Positions 43,683 through 53,023 of a DNA stretch of 64,000 nucleotides are shown here, piece after piece (within the stretch, counting starts at the first letter, position 1; each line of letters opens with the position of its first letter). A program made the position numbers and the translations under genes. Origin of the DNA: Eutrophovita brisbanensis (GTDB lineage Bacteria > Pseudomonadota > Gammaproteobacteria > Burkholderiales > Eutrophovitaceae); assembly GCA_038147395.1 (NCBI GenBank), contig JAYQTM010000001.1:1922001-1986000 (forward strand). Reading direction: 5' to 3'. The notes under the pieces were generated by a model. That model had not been told where the DNA came from. It made no database searches and was given only the letters and a program-made list of their open reading frames with translations.

Positions 43683-44171
43683 ATGCAAACGACGATCATC
43701 GTAGCTCGGTCCAAAAACGGAGTCATTGGCAAGGACGGAGATCTTCCATGGCACCTATCGGAAGATTTGAAACGATTCAAATCGCTAACAACTGATCATG
43801 CGATTATCATGGGCAGAAAAACTTGGGACTCGATTGGCCGGCCGCTTCCAAATAGGCAGAACATCGTTATCACCAGAGATTCGACAAAAAAATTCGAGGG
43901 CGCGACATCGGTACCAACGCTTGCCGCTGCGCTTGAAATAGTCGAGCCACACAGGAACCCCTTTATCATCGGTGGCAGTGAAATATATCGTTTAGCGCTC
44001 GACGTGACGCAGACAATAGAAATGACGCTCATCGATGCAGAAGTTGATGGTGATGCTTTTTTTCCAGATTTGAACCCAAACGACTGGGAAGAAATAAAAC
44101 GATCGCTCCAGCTCGATGAGAAAACTCAGCTAAGTTACGCGTTTATCACCTATCAAGAGAAGACAGGTTAA
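43683..44171 (+). CDS. folA: Dihydrofolate reductase
   Basis: NADPH-dependent reduction of dihydrofolate; trimethoprim target. The 162-residue protein shows GVIGKDGDLPWHLSEDLKRFK, with the catalytic aspartate in the SEDLKRF helix, then MGRKTWDSIGRPLPNRQNIVITR and FIIGGSEIYRLAL. It is co-transcribed with thyA. Its TAA stop overlaps the stop of the convergent decarboxylase gene (shared TTAA). Confidence 0.98.
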   Translation: MQTTIIVARSKNGVIGKDGDLPWHLSEDLKRFKSLTTDHAIIMGRKTWDSIGRPLPNRQNIVITRDSTKKFEGATSVPTLAAALEIVEPHRNPFIIGGSEIYRLALDVTQTIEMTLIDAEVDGDAFFPDLNPNDWEEIKRSLQLDEKTQLSYAFITYQEKTG

Positions 44172-45355
44172 CGTCGTTCGTTAAATACGCGGATCTCGGG
44201 TAACGGAAAACCGTTGAACTCATTCGCATACACCGTTGTGTATGCGCCTGCATTTGGAAAGTACAGGAAGTCTCCCTCGGAAATCGTTGATGGCAACTGC
44301 TGCTCGCGCGGTAACACATCGACTGAATCACAGCTCGGGCCAGCAATAAACCAAGGCACTTCGTCGCCACTATCTCGAGATGAACTGATCTCGTAATGAA
44401 TCCCCTGAGTACACTCCATCAGGCCGCTGAACACACCGGCATCCAGGTAAAGCCAGCGCTCGTCTCCTTTGGTTGCCGTACCAATTACCTGACACACGAA
44501 ACATGCCGAATCAGACACCATGTATCGACCTGGTTCCGCGCTGACTTTGATCTCTTCACCCAAACCATCAAGGGCTGTTGCGACAACCTGTCCGATGTAC
44601 TCAATTGATGGAATCGGCTTCGTCAGACGAACCGGAAAGCCACCACCAATATTGAGAAGCTCAGGAGAAAGATTTCTCAACCTCATACTCTCGAATATTC
44701 TCTTAGCTGATTCGATCGCCTGCGTCCAATTATCAACATTGCGGCATTGAGAGCCAACGTGGAACGTCACACCACAAACATCAGCTTGTAGCTCGACGGC
44801 CACGTCCAAGATCGCATCAACATCGCGCAGCTTTGCCCCAAATTTCCCGGAAAGAGGCCAGTCACTCCCGATGTTCGGCGTATCGAAGCGCAAGTAAAGC
44901 TTCGCATCAGGAACGTGAGAAACAATTTTGCGTAATTCTTCTTCACTATCGAACGCGAACCATCGAACACCTTTGGAGGCAGCGTACCGAATATACTCAG
45001 ACGGCTTCACTGGATTGCTGTAGTGTACGCGCGAGATGTCAACATCAAGCCTCGTCAACAAATCCAACTCATTGATAGAGGCAATTTCAAAGTCACACCC
45101 CTCGTCTTTGAGCGCCGAGAGGACCCGCAAATCCGGGTTTGCTTTCACCGCGTAATGCGGAGCAACGCTGGGCATTGCCGACCTAAACCGACGCAATTTC
45201 TCACGAACGATATCAAGATCCATTACGAGCATCGGCTGTGTGTATCCCTGCGCCAGCGCTCGAACAAGCACGGCATTATCCAAGCTCACCTCTGGATGAG
45301 AGTCGAGTAAACCCTCGAGCTCAGCGCGCTGGCTTAGTGCATTTTGGATAGTCAT
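44168..45355 (-). CDS. Ornithine/lysine decarboxylase, fold type III
   Basis: PLP decarboxylase of the alanine-racemase fold, close to eukaryotic-type ornithine decarboxylase; it would make putrescine (or cadaverine). The PLP lysine is in HYAVKANPDLRVLSA near residue 70; the phosphate/PLP region is VTFHVGSQCRN, NIGGGFPV and AEPGRYMVSD. The substrate motif GPSCDSVDVL has the CDxxD arrangement of ODC-type enzymes. Length 395. The C-terminal GAYTTVYANEFNGFPLP is typical. Ornithine is the best guess; diaminopimelate decarboxylase is unlikely given the CDxxD motif. A promoter and a leader of about 140 bases lie upstream. Confidence 0.88.
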   Translation of the reverse strand: MTIQNALSQRAELEGLLDSHPEVSLDNAVLVRALAQGYTQPMLVMDLDIVREKLRRFRSAMPSVAPHYAVKANPDLRVLSALKDEGCDFEIASINELDLLTRLDVDISRVHYSNPVKPSEYIRYAASKGVRWFAFDSEEELRKIVSHVPDAKLYLRFDTPNIGSDWPLSGKFGAKLRDVDAILDVAVELQADVCGVTFHVGSQCRNVDNWTQAIESAKRIFESMRLRNLSPELLNIGGGFPVRLTKPIPSIEYIGQVVATALDGLGEEIKVSAEPGRYMVSDSACFVCQVIGTATKGDERWLYLDAGVFSGLMECTQGIHYEISSSRDSGDEVPWFIAGPSCDSVDVLPREQQLPSTISEGDFLYFPNAGAYTTVYANEFNGFPLPEIRVFNERR

Positions 45356-45438
45356 CAGCGAACCCTATATAAAAAACACCAATCAAGTTGGTTAGGTTGA
45401 CAATGGCACAGGAAATCCCCGCACCTCTCAGCCCCAAA

Positions 45439-45477
45439 TGTTCTCGCCTCGTCGCTGCAACTGGGCACGTGAGAACA
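45439..45477 (-). promoter_or_regulatory. Hairpin in the 5' leader of the decarboxylase gene
   Basis: On the minus strand, TGTTCTC (45471-45477) can pair with GAGAACA (45439-45445), extended inside by GCC/GGC, within the roughly 140-base untranslated leader. A further 8-bp inverted repeat links 45443-45450 to 45496-45503, overlapping one arm. A regulatory role is only suggested. Confidence 0.35.
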
Positions 45478-45503
45478 CTGTTCAAAATAAAATGGGAGGC
45501 GAG

Positions 45504-45531
45504 ATTATAGATTCTCGTCAATAAGAATCAA
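45504..45531 (-). promoter_or_regulatory. Sigma-70 promoter of the ornithine decarboxylase-type gene
   Basis: On the minus strand, TTGATT (45526-45531) and a perfect TATAAT (45504-45509) are 16 bases apart. Transcription would start near 45497, leaving a 5' leader of about 140 bases before the ATG at 45355. The flanking 45535-45596 is very AT-rich, as upstream promoter regions often are. Confidence 0.65.
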
Positions 45532-45596
45532 GACTAAATTCTAAAAATTAGGAATTTACGAAAAAAAATATAAAAAATAATATTAAATTCAATAAT

Positions 45597-46169
45597 TTAT
45601 ATCTTAGGCAGCGTCACCCCTGACTGTCCCTGATATTTACCATTTCGATCACTGTAGGACGTCTCGCATATGTCGTCCGGACTTGCCTGGAAAAAGATGA
45701 CCTGAGCTACCCCTTCATTGGCATAAATTTTCGCGGGCAACGGCGTGGTATTAGAAAACTCCAGTGTGACGTAACCCTCCCATTCAGGCTCAAACGGTGT
45801 GACGTTCACGATAATGCCGCATCGTGCGTAGGTTGATTTGCCGAGGCAGACAGTGAGAACGTCACGCGGGATGCGGAAATACTCCACCGTTCTCGCGAGC
45901 GCAAAGGAGTTCGGTGGAATAATGCACACATCCCCCTTAAAATCAACAAACGAATCCGAGTCGAAGTTTTTTGGATCGACGATTGTAGAGTTAATATTCG
46001 TAAAAATCTTAAATTCATCAGAACACCGGATGTCGTAACCGTAAGACGAAGTGCCGAAGGAGACGACTCGCTCTCCATCGATCACTTTGACCTGATTCGG
46101 TTCAAATGGCTCGATCATGCCTTTCTCTCCGGCCATTCTCCTGATCCAACGATCTGACTTCACACTCAT
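45597..46169 (-). CDS. dcd: dCTP deaminase
   Basis: Deaminates dCTP to dUTP, the main source of dUMP for ThyA in Gram-negative bacteria. The 190-residue trimeric dUTPase-fold protein has MSVKSDRWIRRMA, GTSSYGYDIRCSDEFKIF, the catalytic region LARTVEYFRIPRDVLTVCLG, KSTYARCGIIVNVTPFEP and EWEGYVTLEFSNTTPLP. The mrp-dcd order with divergent metG matches Pseudomonas. Its functional partner thyA is about 2 kb away in this window. Confidence 0.97.
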   Translation of the reverse strand: MSVKSDRWIRRMAGEKGMIEPFEPNQVKVIDGERVVSFGTSSYGYDIRCSDEFKIFTNINSTIVDPKNFDSDSFVDFKGDVCIIPPNSFALARTVEYFRIPRDVLTVCLGKSTYARCGIIVNVTPFEPEWEGYVTLEFSNTTPLPAKIYANEGVAQVIFFQASPDDICETSYSDRNGKYQGQSGVTLPKI

Positions 46170-46223
46170 ATTTTTACTCCAAAAATTTTGACTTATCGCC
46201 TTAGCGTTCGTCTTTCTCGCGTC

Positions 46224-47309
46224 CTAGTTATTTTGCACTTTGATATTTGGAAACGCATTACTGTAATCTCGTTTCTGTTTTGCGATCTTACTGGCAACCT
46301 TCAAGGCAATCTCCTTGTAAGCGACGCTAATCGGACCATCAGGCTTAGTGACTAACGAGGGCTCTCCTCGATCCAAGTCCTCTCGGATGGATATATCTAG
46401 CGGCAGTGACCCAAGCATGTCCACACCATAATCAGACGCCATACTGCCACCACCACCTTCACCAAAAATATGTTCTACGTGACCACAATTAGAGCAAGTA
46501 TGCATGCTCATATTCTCTACGATACCGAGCAGCGGCACATGGACTTTCTCAAACATTTTCAAAGCTTTTCTTGCATCGATTAGCGCGATATCTTGCGGTG
46601 TTGTGACGATAATGGCCCCTGTCAAAGGGACTTTTTGAGATAGCGTCAGTTGGATATCACCCGTGCCTGGTGGCAAGTCAATCAACAAGTAGTCCAAATC
46701 TTTCCACTTCGTATCTCGTAGTAACTGCTCCAAAGCTTGCGTCACCATGGGGCCTCGCCACACCATAGGTTGATCAGGGTCCACGAGAGTGCCTATAGAC
46801 ATCGCTTGGACACCGTGACGAGAAAACGGAGTGATACTCTTACCGTCCTCGGACTCCGGCTTGCCCTCTAAACCGAGCATCATTTGCTGGGAGGGTCCAT
46901 AGATATCAGCGTCTAATACGCCAACCTGTGCTCCCTCAGAAGCCAGCGCAATAGCCAAATTTGTCGTAGTCGTAGATTTTCCCACCCCGCCTTTACCCGA
47001 AGCCACTGCGATCACGTTCTTCACATTCGGCAACAATTTAATGCCCCCTTGAGCGGCGTGCGCGACTATTTTGGAGTCAATAGTGACGTGGACCGGGACA
47101 CCATCCGTCAGAAGTTCTAGTTGCCCAGTAATTAATTGGCCCAAAGCCTCTGCCTGGCTCTTGATGGGATAACCCATGGTTACTCGGACCAATATTTGAG
47201 ACGTTTCCAATTCAATAGAAATCTGCTCTCCACACTGACCGAATCGCTCAGCCGTAACGGGGTTCTCTATCTCTTTGATTTTGCCATTAAGAAACTCTGT
47301 ATCTATCAT
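46224..47309 (-). CDS. apbC: Iron-sulfur cluster carrier ATPase Mrp/ApbC
   Basis: P-loop NTPase that binds and transfers Fe-S clusters. It has an N-terminal MIP18-like domain, then the deviant Walker A AVASGKGGVGKSTTTTNLA near residue 105, DADIYGPSQQMMLG, LLIDLPPGTGDIQLTLSQ and the cluster-binding CSNC motif in MSMHTCSNCGHVEHIFG. I chose ATG at 47307-47309 rather than the upstream TTG; length about 361. It is divergent from metG and upstream of dcd. Confidence 0.96.
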   Translation of the reverse strand: MIDTEFLNGKIKEIENPVTAERFGQCGEQISIELETSQILVRVTMGYPIKSQAEALGQLITGQLELLTDGVPVHVTIDSKIVAHAAQGGIKLLPNVKNVIAVASGKGGVGKSTTTTNLAIALASEGAQVGVLDADIYGPSQQMMLGLEGKPESEDGKSITPFSRHGVQAMSIGTLVDPDQPMVWRGPMVTQALEQLLRDTKWKDLDYLLIDLPPGTGDIQLTLSQKVPLTGAIIVTTPQDIALIDARKALKMFEKVHVPLLGIVENMSMHTCSNCGHVEHIFGEGGGGSMASDYGVDMLGSLPLDISIREDLDRGEPSLVTKPDGPISVAYKEIALKVASKIAKQKRDYSNAFPNIKVQNN

Positions 47310-47439
47310 TGTTATCAACGTATTAAAAATTTGTTAGAGCGTCATTCTAACGAAAAGTTACCGCTCAATACGCCCGCGCACTGCCTCGGTTTGCTAGAAT
47401 CTCTCGGTTAAGAGACATCCTGTCGTTCACATCGAAATC

Positions 47440-49527
47440 ATGAACAGAAGAATCCTTGTTACATCTGCGCTCCCGTACGCAAACGGCAGTATTCACCTTG
47501 GCCACTTGGTGGAATACATACAAACCGACATTTGGGTCAGGTTCCAGAAAATGATGGGGCACGAAACTCACTACGTTTGTGCTGACGACACCCACGGAAC
47601 TCCTGTCATGCTTCGTGCCGAGCAAGAAGGGTTGACTCCGGAATCACTAATTCAACGGGTGCATTCTGAGCATAGTCAAGATTTCAAGGCGTTCCATGTT
47701 GATTTTGATAACTACTACACGACTAATTCACCTGAGAATCAGCGATTATGTAATGAGATATATCACGCGCTCAAGCAGTCCGATCTCATAGAAGAGAAAG
47801 AAATCGAGCAGTTTTATGATCCAACTAAGGAGATGTTCCTACCTGATCGATTCATCAAAGGAACATGTCCCAAATGCTCTGCGCCAGACCAGTATGGAGA
47901 TTCCTGCGAACGTTGTGGTGCCACCTATTCGCCTACAGACTTAATTGACCCGTACTCAACAGTATCAGGATCAACGCCCGACAGAAGAAAATCAAAACAC
48001 TTGTTTTTCAGACTATCAGACGAGAGATGTGAACAATTTTTACGTACCTTCACACAGCAATCGGATCGCCTCCAACCGGAAGCTGCAAACAAAATGAAGG
48101 AATGGCTTGGCAGTGAGGGCGAGCAAAAATTATCTGACTGGGATATTTCTAGAGACGCGCCTTACTTTGGTTTTCCAATTCCAGGAACAGACGAAAAAAA
48201 ATTCTTCTACGTATGGCTTGACGCTCCTGTCGGTTATTTCGGCAGTTTCTTGAACTACATCGCCCAGTCGCATGCTCACAGCGCGGAGGATTTAGAGAAG
48301 GATTTTCTTCGATCTGATCGCGACACCGAGCTCGTTCATTTTATTGGCAAAGACATCTTGTACTTTCACGCACTTTTTTGGCCAGCAATGCTTCAGTTCG
48401 CTGGATTTAGAACGCCAACCAAAGTATTCGCGCACGGGTTTCTCACGGTCAATGGCCAAAAGATGTCCAAGTCGAGAGGCACATTCATCACAGCGAAGAG
48501 CTTCATAGATTGCGGCCTAAATCCCGAATGGCTGCGTTATTACTATGCGGCCAAATTGAACGCCTCAATGGAAGATATCGACCTGAACCTAGAGGATTTT
48601 ATCGCTCGAGTAAACAGCGATCTCGTTGGCAAATTTATCAACATCGCCAGCCGCAGCGCCAACTTTCTCACCAAACACTTTGACGGCAAAGTAGCGAAGA
48701 TTGATACAAACGAGCATTCGATTATCAGAGAATTTCAAAACGCTGCACCGGCGATATCCGATGCATACGATCGGCGAGAATTCGGTAAAGCAGTACGCAC
48801 CATCATGTCTCTTGCTGATCAGGCAAATGCTTACATTGACTCTCAAAAACCTTGGGAGCTGGCAAAAGACGCAACGAGACAATCCGAGTTACACACCGTG
48901 TGTTCGATCGCGATGAACCTGTTCAAAGTTATTACCGTATATCTGAAACCGGTTTTACCCCAGATCAGTTATCAGATAGAGGATCTTCTCAATGTGAACA
49001 CTCTCGACTGGGCAGATGCTGGTAAGACACTTCCGCAAAATCACCAAATCAATAAATATAAACACCTCCTAGGCAGGGTTGACCCAAAACAAGTCGAACA
49101 ACTTGTGGTCGCGAATAGTGCGCCCCAGGAAACGAAACCGTCCAATCATCAAGAATCGAAAGCCATGACTCAAAACGAAGAATCAATTGATAACGAAAAC
49201 TCAGAGATCACGATAGATACTTTTTCTAAGGTGGATCTTCGAGTGGCCCAGGTCATCAAAGCTGAACACGTCGAGGGGGCGGATAAATTGATCCGCCTAG
49301 AATTGGACCTCGGTCATGAAAAACGGCAGGTTTTTGCAGGCATTAAGGCTGCATACGATCCCGATGATCTTGTAAATAAGCTCGTGGTTGTCGTCGCGAA
49401 TCTGAAACCGCGAAAAATGAGATTTGGCGAATCTCAAGGTATGGTACTTGCTGCGAGTGGAGACGAGTCTGGTATTTTCGTTGTGTCTCCAGATTCAGGA
49501 GCAAAGCCTGGAATGAAAGTGAGCTAA
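47440..49527 (+). CDS. metG: Methionyl-tRNA synthetase
   Basis: Charges tRNA-Met. HIGH equivalent in LPYANGSIHLGHLVEYIQTD, zinc knuckle with CPKC and CERC near residues 146 and 159, KMSKS in VNGQKMSKSRGTFI near residue 335, then the helical anticodon domain, a Q/N-rich linker near 560-585, and a C-terminal tRNA-binding (Trbp111-like) OB fold (KVDLRVAQVIKAEHVEGADK). Length 695 (E. coli 677). It is convergent with dnaE, with a single base between the two stop codons. Confidence 0.98.
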   Translation: MNRRILVTSALPYANGSIHLGHLVEYIQTDIWVRFQKMMGHETHYVCADDTHGTPVMLRAEQEGLTPESLIQRVHSEHSQDFKAFHVDFDNYYTTNSPENQRLCNEIYHALKQSDLIEEKEIEQFYDPTKEMFLPDRFIKGTCPKCSAPDQYGDSCERCGATYSPTDLIDPYSTVSGSTPDRRKSKHLFFRLSDERCEQFLRTFTQQSDRLQPEAANKMKEWLGSEGEQKLSDWDISRDAPYFGFPIPGTDEKKFFYVWLDAPVGYFGSFLNYIAQSHAHSAEDLEKDFLRSDRDTELVHFIGKDILYFHALFWPAMLQFAGFRTPTKVFAHGFLTVNGQKMSKSRGTFITAKSFIDCGLNPEWLRYYYAAKLNASMEDIDLNLEDFIARVNSDLVGKFINIASRSANFLTKHFDGKVAKIDTNEHSIIREFQNAAPAISDAYDRREFGKAVRTIMSLADQANAYIDSQKPWELAKDATRQSELHTVCSIAMNLFKVITVYLKPVLPQISYQIEDLLNVNTLDWADAGKTLPQNHQINKYKHLLGRVDPKQVEQLVVANSAPQETKPSNHQESKAMTQNEESIDNENSEITIDTFSKVDLRVAQVIKAEHVEGADKLIRLELDLGHEKRQVFAGIKAAYDPDDLVNKLVVVVANLKPRKMRFGESQGMVLAASGDESGIFVVSPDSGAKPGMKVS

Positions 49528-49528
49528 G

Positions 49529-52500
49529 TTAATAAACAAGTCCAAAATCATCGGGATTGAGCCAACCCGACAAGTCTTGGAATAAAGCATCTTCAGGTCT
49601 GATTTTCCAGTCTTCACCCAGGTCGATTTCAGCGGTGCCGCTCGAGCTTTCATATTTGACTTTGACCGGTAACAATCCATCTCGATAAGGCAATAAAATT
49701 TCTTTAAGCTTCTTTGGGTCTGCGCCGCTCCGAACCCTTAGCTCGAGTGACTTACCGAATTTTTCACGAACACTCGCGAGGCTAAACACATTCTCGGCAG
49801 AGACTCTGGTCACAACTGTCACTTCATCCGAATCTCCACCTCGACGGTAAGACCTCAGTTTGGCCTCGAAGACAATAATACTGTCCTCTTTCACGATATC
49901 CCTAAATCGGTCCAGGAATTCGTCGTATAACACGACCTCCTCCGATCCGTATCCATCCGATATGGTGACGACCAACATCCGACCGTTATTCGTCTTTTGA
50001 ATCCTTACCGACTCAACAACCCCAGAGAGTAGGATCTGTTTGATGCCCTCCTCCGGAGAGGGATATGAAATCGCATTGAGTCGGGTCGAAACCAACATCG
50101 AGAGCTCTTTTTCAAAACTTCGGAATGGGTGGCCGCTGTAGTAAAACCCAAGAGCAATTTTCTCTTGTTGCAGTTTTTCGTACTCGGTCCATTCTCGGGA
50201 TTCAACCATTGACACCTCAGAGACCGATTCAGAGTCATCTCCAAATAGACTGCCTTGCGAGGCATCGCGATCCTTCTGATCCGCTGCCAACATTGCAGAT
50301 TGAACAGATGCCAATAGTTTTGCCCTATTTTTTTCAATCGCATCGAATGCGCCTGCACGAATTAAGGATTCAATAACACGCTTGTTCACGATGTGGCGAT
50401 CCACTCGGGAAACAAAATCGAAAAAACTCGCGAATCCACCCAAATCACGCTCGACAATAATGTGCTCGATCGCAGACTCACCAGTCCCACGAATACCACC
50501 CAAGCCGTATCTAATTTCGTCACGAGATGCTGGTGTGAATCGATACTCAGAGGAGGAAATATCGGGCGGCAATATCCGGATGTGATTTCTCTGACAATCC
50601 TGAACCAAGTGATGAATCCGATCTGTGTCGTCAAGTGCCGCCGACAAATTTGCCGCCATAAATGCTGACAAATGATGGCACTTAAACCACGCCGTTTGAT
50701 ATGCGATCAATGCATAAGCGGCAGCATGAGACTTATTGAAGCCGTAGCCCGCAAACTTCTCCATCAAATCAAAAATTTCGTTTGATTTCGCCTCAGTAAG
50801 CCCGTTCGCTTTCGCCCCTTCCATGAAGATTTGTCGGTGCTGAGCCATCTCTTCGGCTTTTTTCTTACCCATAGCCCGTCTTAACAGGTCAGCGCCGCCC
50901 AAAGTATAGCCACCGATAATTTGGGCCATCTGCATCACTTGCTCTTGGTAAACCATGATGCCATACGTCTCTTCCAAGATGGTCTGGACGCGATCATCTG
51001 GATAGGTGACCTTTTGACGACCGTGTTTTCTCTCGACAAAGTCGGGGATCAAATCCATCGGGCCCGGCCTAAATAATGCGACGAGTGCAACAATGTCTTC
51101 GAATCGATCTGGTCTCGCACGCTCGATTAAGTCACGCATGCCTCGGGATTCAAATTGAAAAACAGCAGCAGTGTTCCCAGTTGAAAAAATTTTGTATGCG
51201 TCGGCATCATCAAGAGGAAGCTCGTGCAATTGAATATTCACGTCCTGATCCAAACGCTTAATAAAACGCAACGTCCAATCTAATATCGTCAGTGTAGTCA
51301 GGCCAAGAAAATCAAATTTCACTAATCCGATGAGCTCGACGTCATCTTTATCGAGTTGGGAAATGACATTTGTTGAACCATCGGCTGAATACAATGGACA
51401 GAAATCACTCAGTGCCGAGGGCGCGATCAAGACACCACCGGCATGCATACCGACATTCCGCGTTAGCCCCTCAAGTTGTCCACCAAGCGCCAATAACTCT
51501 CGAGTCTCTTCGTCCGCTTCCTCTCTCTCTTTGAGGCGAGGCTCCATTTCTCTCGCTAACTCAAGTGTAATTTGTTTTCCTGGCTGGAAAGGTATAAGTT
51601 TTGCAAGTTCGTCCGCGCGACCATAACTCCATTCCATTACTCGAGCCACATCTCTCACGACCGCCTTGGCTGCCATTGTTCCGAAAGTCGCTATCTGAGA
51701 CACCGATTCCCTACCGTACTTTTGACGGACATATTCGATCACTCGATCACGGCCATCTTGGCAAAAGTCGATATCGAAATCAGGCATAGAAACCCGCTCA
51801 GGATTCAAAAATCGTTCGAAAAGCAAGTTGTAACGTATCGGATCTAGGTCTGTAATCCCGAGTGAGTAAGCAACTAAAGAGCCAGCGCCGGAACCTCTTC
51901 CGGGCCCAACAGGTACACCATTACTTTTTGCCCAATTGATAAAGTCAGCAACGATCAAAAAGTATCCCTCGAAACCCATATTCACAATCGTATTGATTTC
52001 AAACATGAGTCGATCGGTGTATTTCTCTTTATTCGCCCTTAACACCTCGAGGTCAGGAAAAAGTAACCCTAAACGAGCATCAAGCCCGGACATAGACAGC
52101 TGTTTCAAATATTGCTCGAGGGAGAGGCCATCTGGAGTGGGAAATTGAGGCAGTTGTGGTTGACCTAAAGTCAATTCGAGCGAGCATCGCTTCGCGATCT
52201 CGATCGTGTTCTGCAACGCTCCAGGGAGATCAGAAAACAGCTCTTCCATCTCCTCGGGAGATTTAAAATATTGAGACTCTTTGAATGGCCTTGGACGACC
52301 TTGGTCCGCGAGCAAATAACCATCCGAAATACAAAATCTAGCCTCATGCGCCAAAAACTCCTCGGGCTCGAGAAATTCGACTGGATGGGTGGCCACAACC
52401 GGGATTGATAGGTCATTCGCCAAACTCAGAATACCCGGCTCTATGGCATCACGAACGGCAGGATCAATACGCTGGACCTCGAAATAAAAACGATTCGGAA

Positions 52501-52984
52501 ACAGATCTATCCATTGCCTGGTTCGATCTCGTGCCACGCTCTGATCCCCGTTTTTCAGCGCTTGCTCGATATCACCGCTGTCCCAACCTGACAACCCAAT
52601 CAATCCCTCCGTTCCATCCTCTTTCATCCACTCAAATTTGATGGCGGCATCGTGTGAATCGCGCTCTCCAGTAAATCCTCTCGTCAACCATCGGCTGAGC
52701 TTGTGGTACCCGTCGTTGTTCTGGATCAAAAGGATCATTCGGGAGGATCGCTGGCCGTTTGAAATATCAATCCGGACATCACAGCCAATAATTGGCTTAA
52801 TGCCTCTTTTCCTCGCCGCCCTGTAAAACTTGACACTTCCAAAGAGATTGTCCAGATCCGTGATCGCTAGCGCTGGCATCCGGTTTTTTTCGGCTCGCTC
52901 ACACACTTCAGAGGTACGGACCATTCCTCGGGTAATCGAGTACTCGCTATGCAATCTCAGATGGACAAATGAAGAGTAGGCCAT
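49529..52984 (-). CDS. dnaE: DNA polymerase III alpha subunit
   Basis: Catalytic subunit of the replicative polymerase. The N-terminal PHP domain begins SSFVHLRLHSEYSITRGMV; the polymerase core has VPVGPGRGSGAGSLVAYSLG and the catalytic aspartates in MPDFDIDFCQDGRDRVIEYV. NVGMHAGGVLIAPSAL, FRPGPMDLIPDFVERKHG and NKSHAAAYALIAYQTAW follow, then HhH and OB domains. I chose ATG at 52982-52984 (MAYSSFVHL), giving 1151 residues (E. coli 1160); the open frame extends 20 codons upstream and overlaps the divergent hydrolase. Confidence 0.98.
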   Translation of the reverse strand: MAYSSFVHLRLHSEYSITRGMVRTSEVCERAEKNRMPALAITDLDNLFGSVKFYRAARKRGIKPIIGCDVRIDISNGQRSSRMILLIQNNDGYHKLSRWLTRGFTGERDSHDAAIKFEWMKEDGTEGLIGLSGWDSGDIEQALKNGDQSVARDRTRQWIDLFPNRFYFEVQRIDPAVRDAIEPGILSLANDLSIPVVATHPVEFLEPEEFLAHEARFCISDGYLLADQGRPRPFKESQYFKSPEEMEELFSDLPGALQNTIEIAKRCSLELTLGQPQLPQFPTPDGLSLEQYLKQLSMSGLDARLGLLFPDLEVLRANKEKYTDRLMFEINTIVNMGFEGYFLIVADFINWAKSNGVPVGPGRGSGAGSLVAYSLGITDLDPIRYNLLFERFLNPERVSMPDFDIDFCQDGRDRVIEYVRQKYGRESVSQIATFGTMAAKAVVRDVARVMEWSYGRADELAKLIPFQPGKQITLELAREMEPRLKEREEADEETRELLALGGQLEGLTRNVGMHAGGVLIAPSALSDFCPLYSADGSTNVISQLDKDDVELIGLVKFDFLGLTTLTILDWTLRFIKRLDQDVNIQLHELPLDDADAYKIFSTGNTAAVFQFESRGMRDLIERARPDRFEDIVALVALFRPGPMDLIPDFVERKHGRQKVTYPDDRVQTILEETYGIMVYQEQVMQMAQIIGGYTLGGADLLRRAMGKKKAEEMAQHRQIFMEGAKANGLTEAKSNEIFDLMEKFAGYGFNKSHAAAYALIAYQTAWFKCHHLSAFMAANLSAALDDTDRIHHLVQDCQRNHIRILPPDISSSEYRFTPASRDEIRYGLGGIRGTGESAIEHIIVERDLGGFASFFDFVSRVDRHIVNKRVIESLIRAGAFDAIEKNRAKLLASVQSAMLAADQKDRDASQGSLFGDDSESVSEVSMVESREWTEYEKLQQEKIALGFYYSGHPFRSFEKELSMLVSTRLNAISYPSPEEGIKQILLSGVVESVRIQKTNNGRMLVVTISDGYGSEEVVLYDEFLDRFRDIVKEDSIIVFEAKLRSYRRGGDSDEVTVVTRVSAENVFSLASVREKFGKSLELRVRSGADPKKLKEILLPYRDGLLPVKVKYESSSGTAEIDLGEDWKIRPEDALFQDLSGWLNPDDFGLVY

Positions 52985-53023
52985 AGAGTTATTGTACGAT
53001 GTAAACAACTTTTCACACGACTC

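Noticed and set aside
45321..45521. Minus-strand frame of 66 codons across the decarboxylase leader
   Set aside because: It begins at a TTG inside the promoter, upstream of the likely transcription start, and runs out of frame into the decarboxylase gene.
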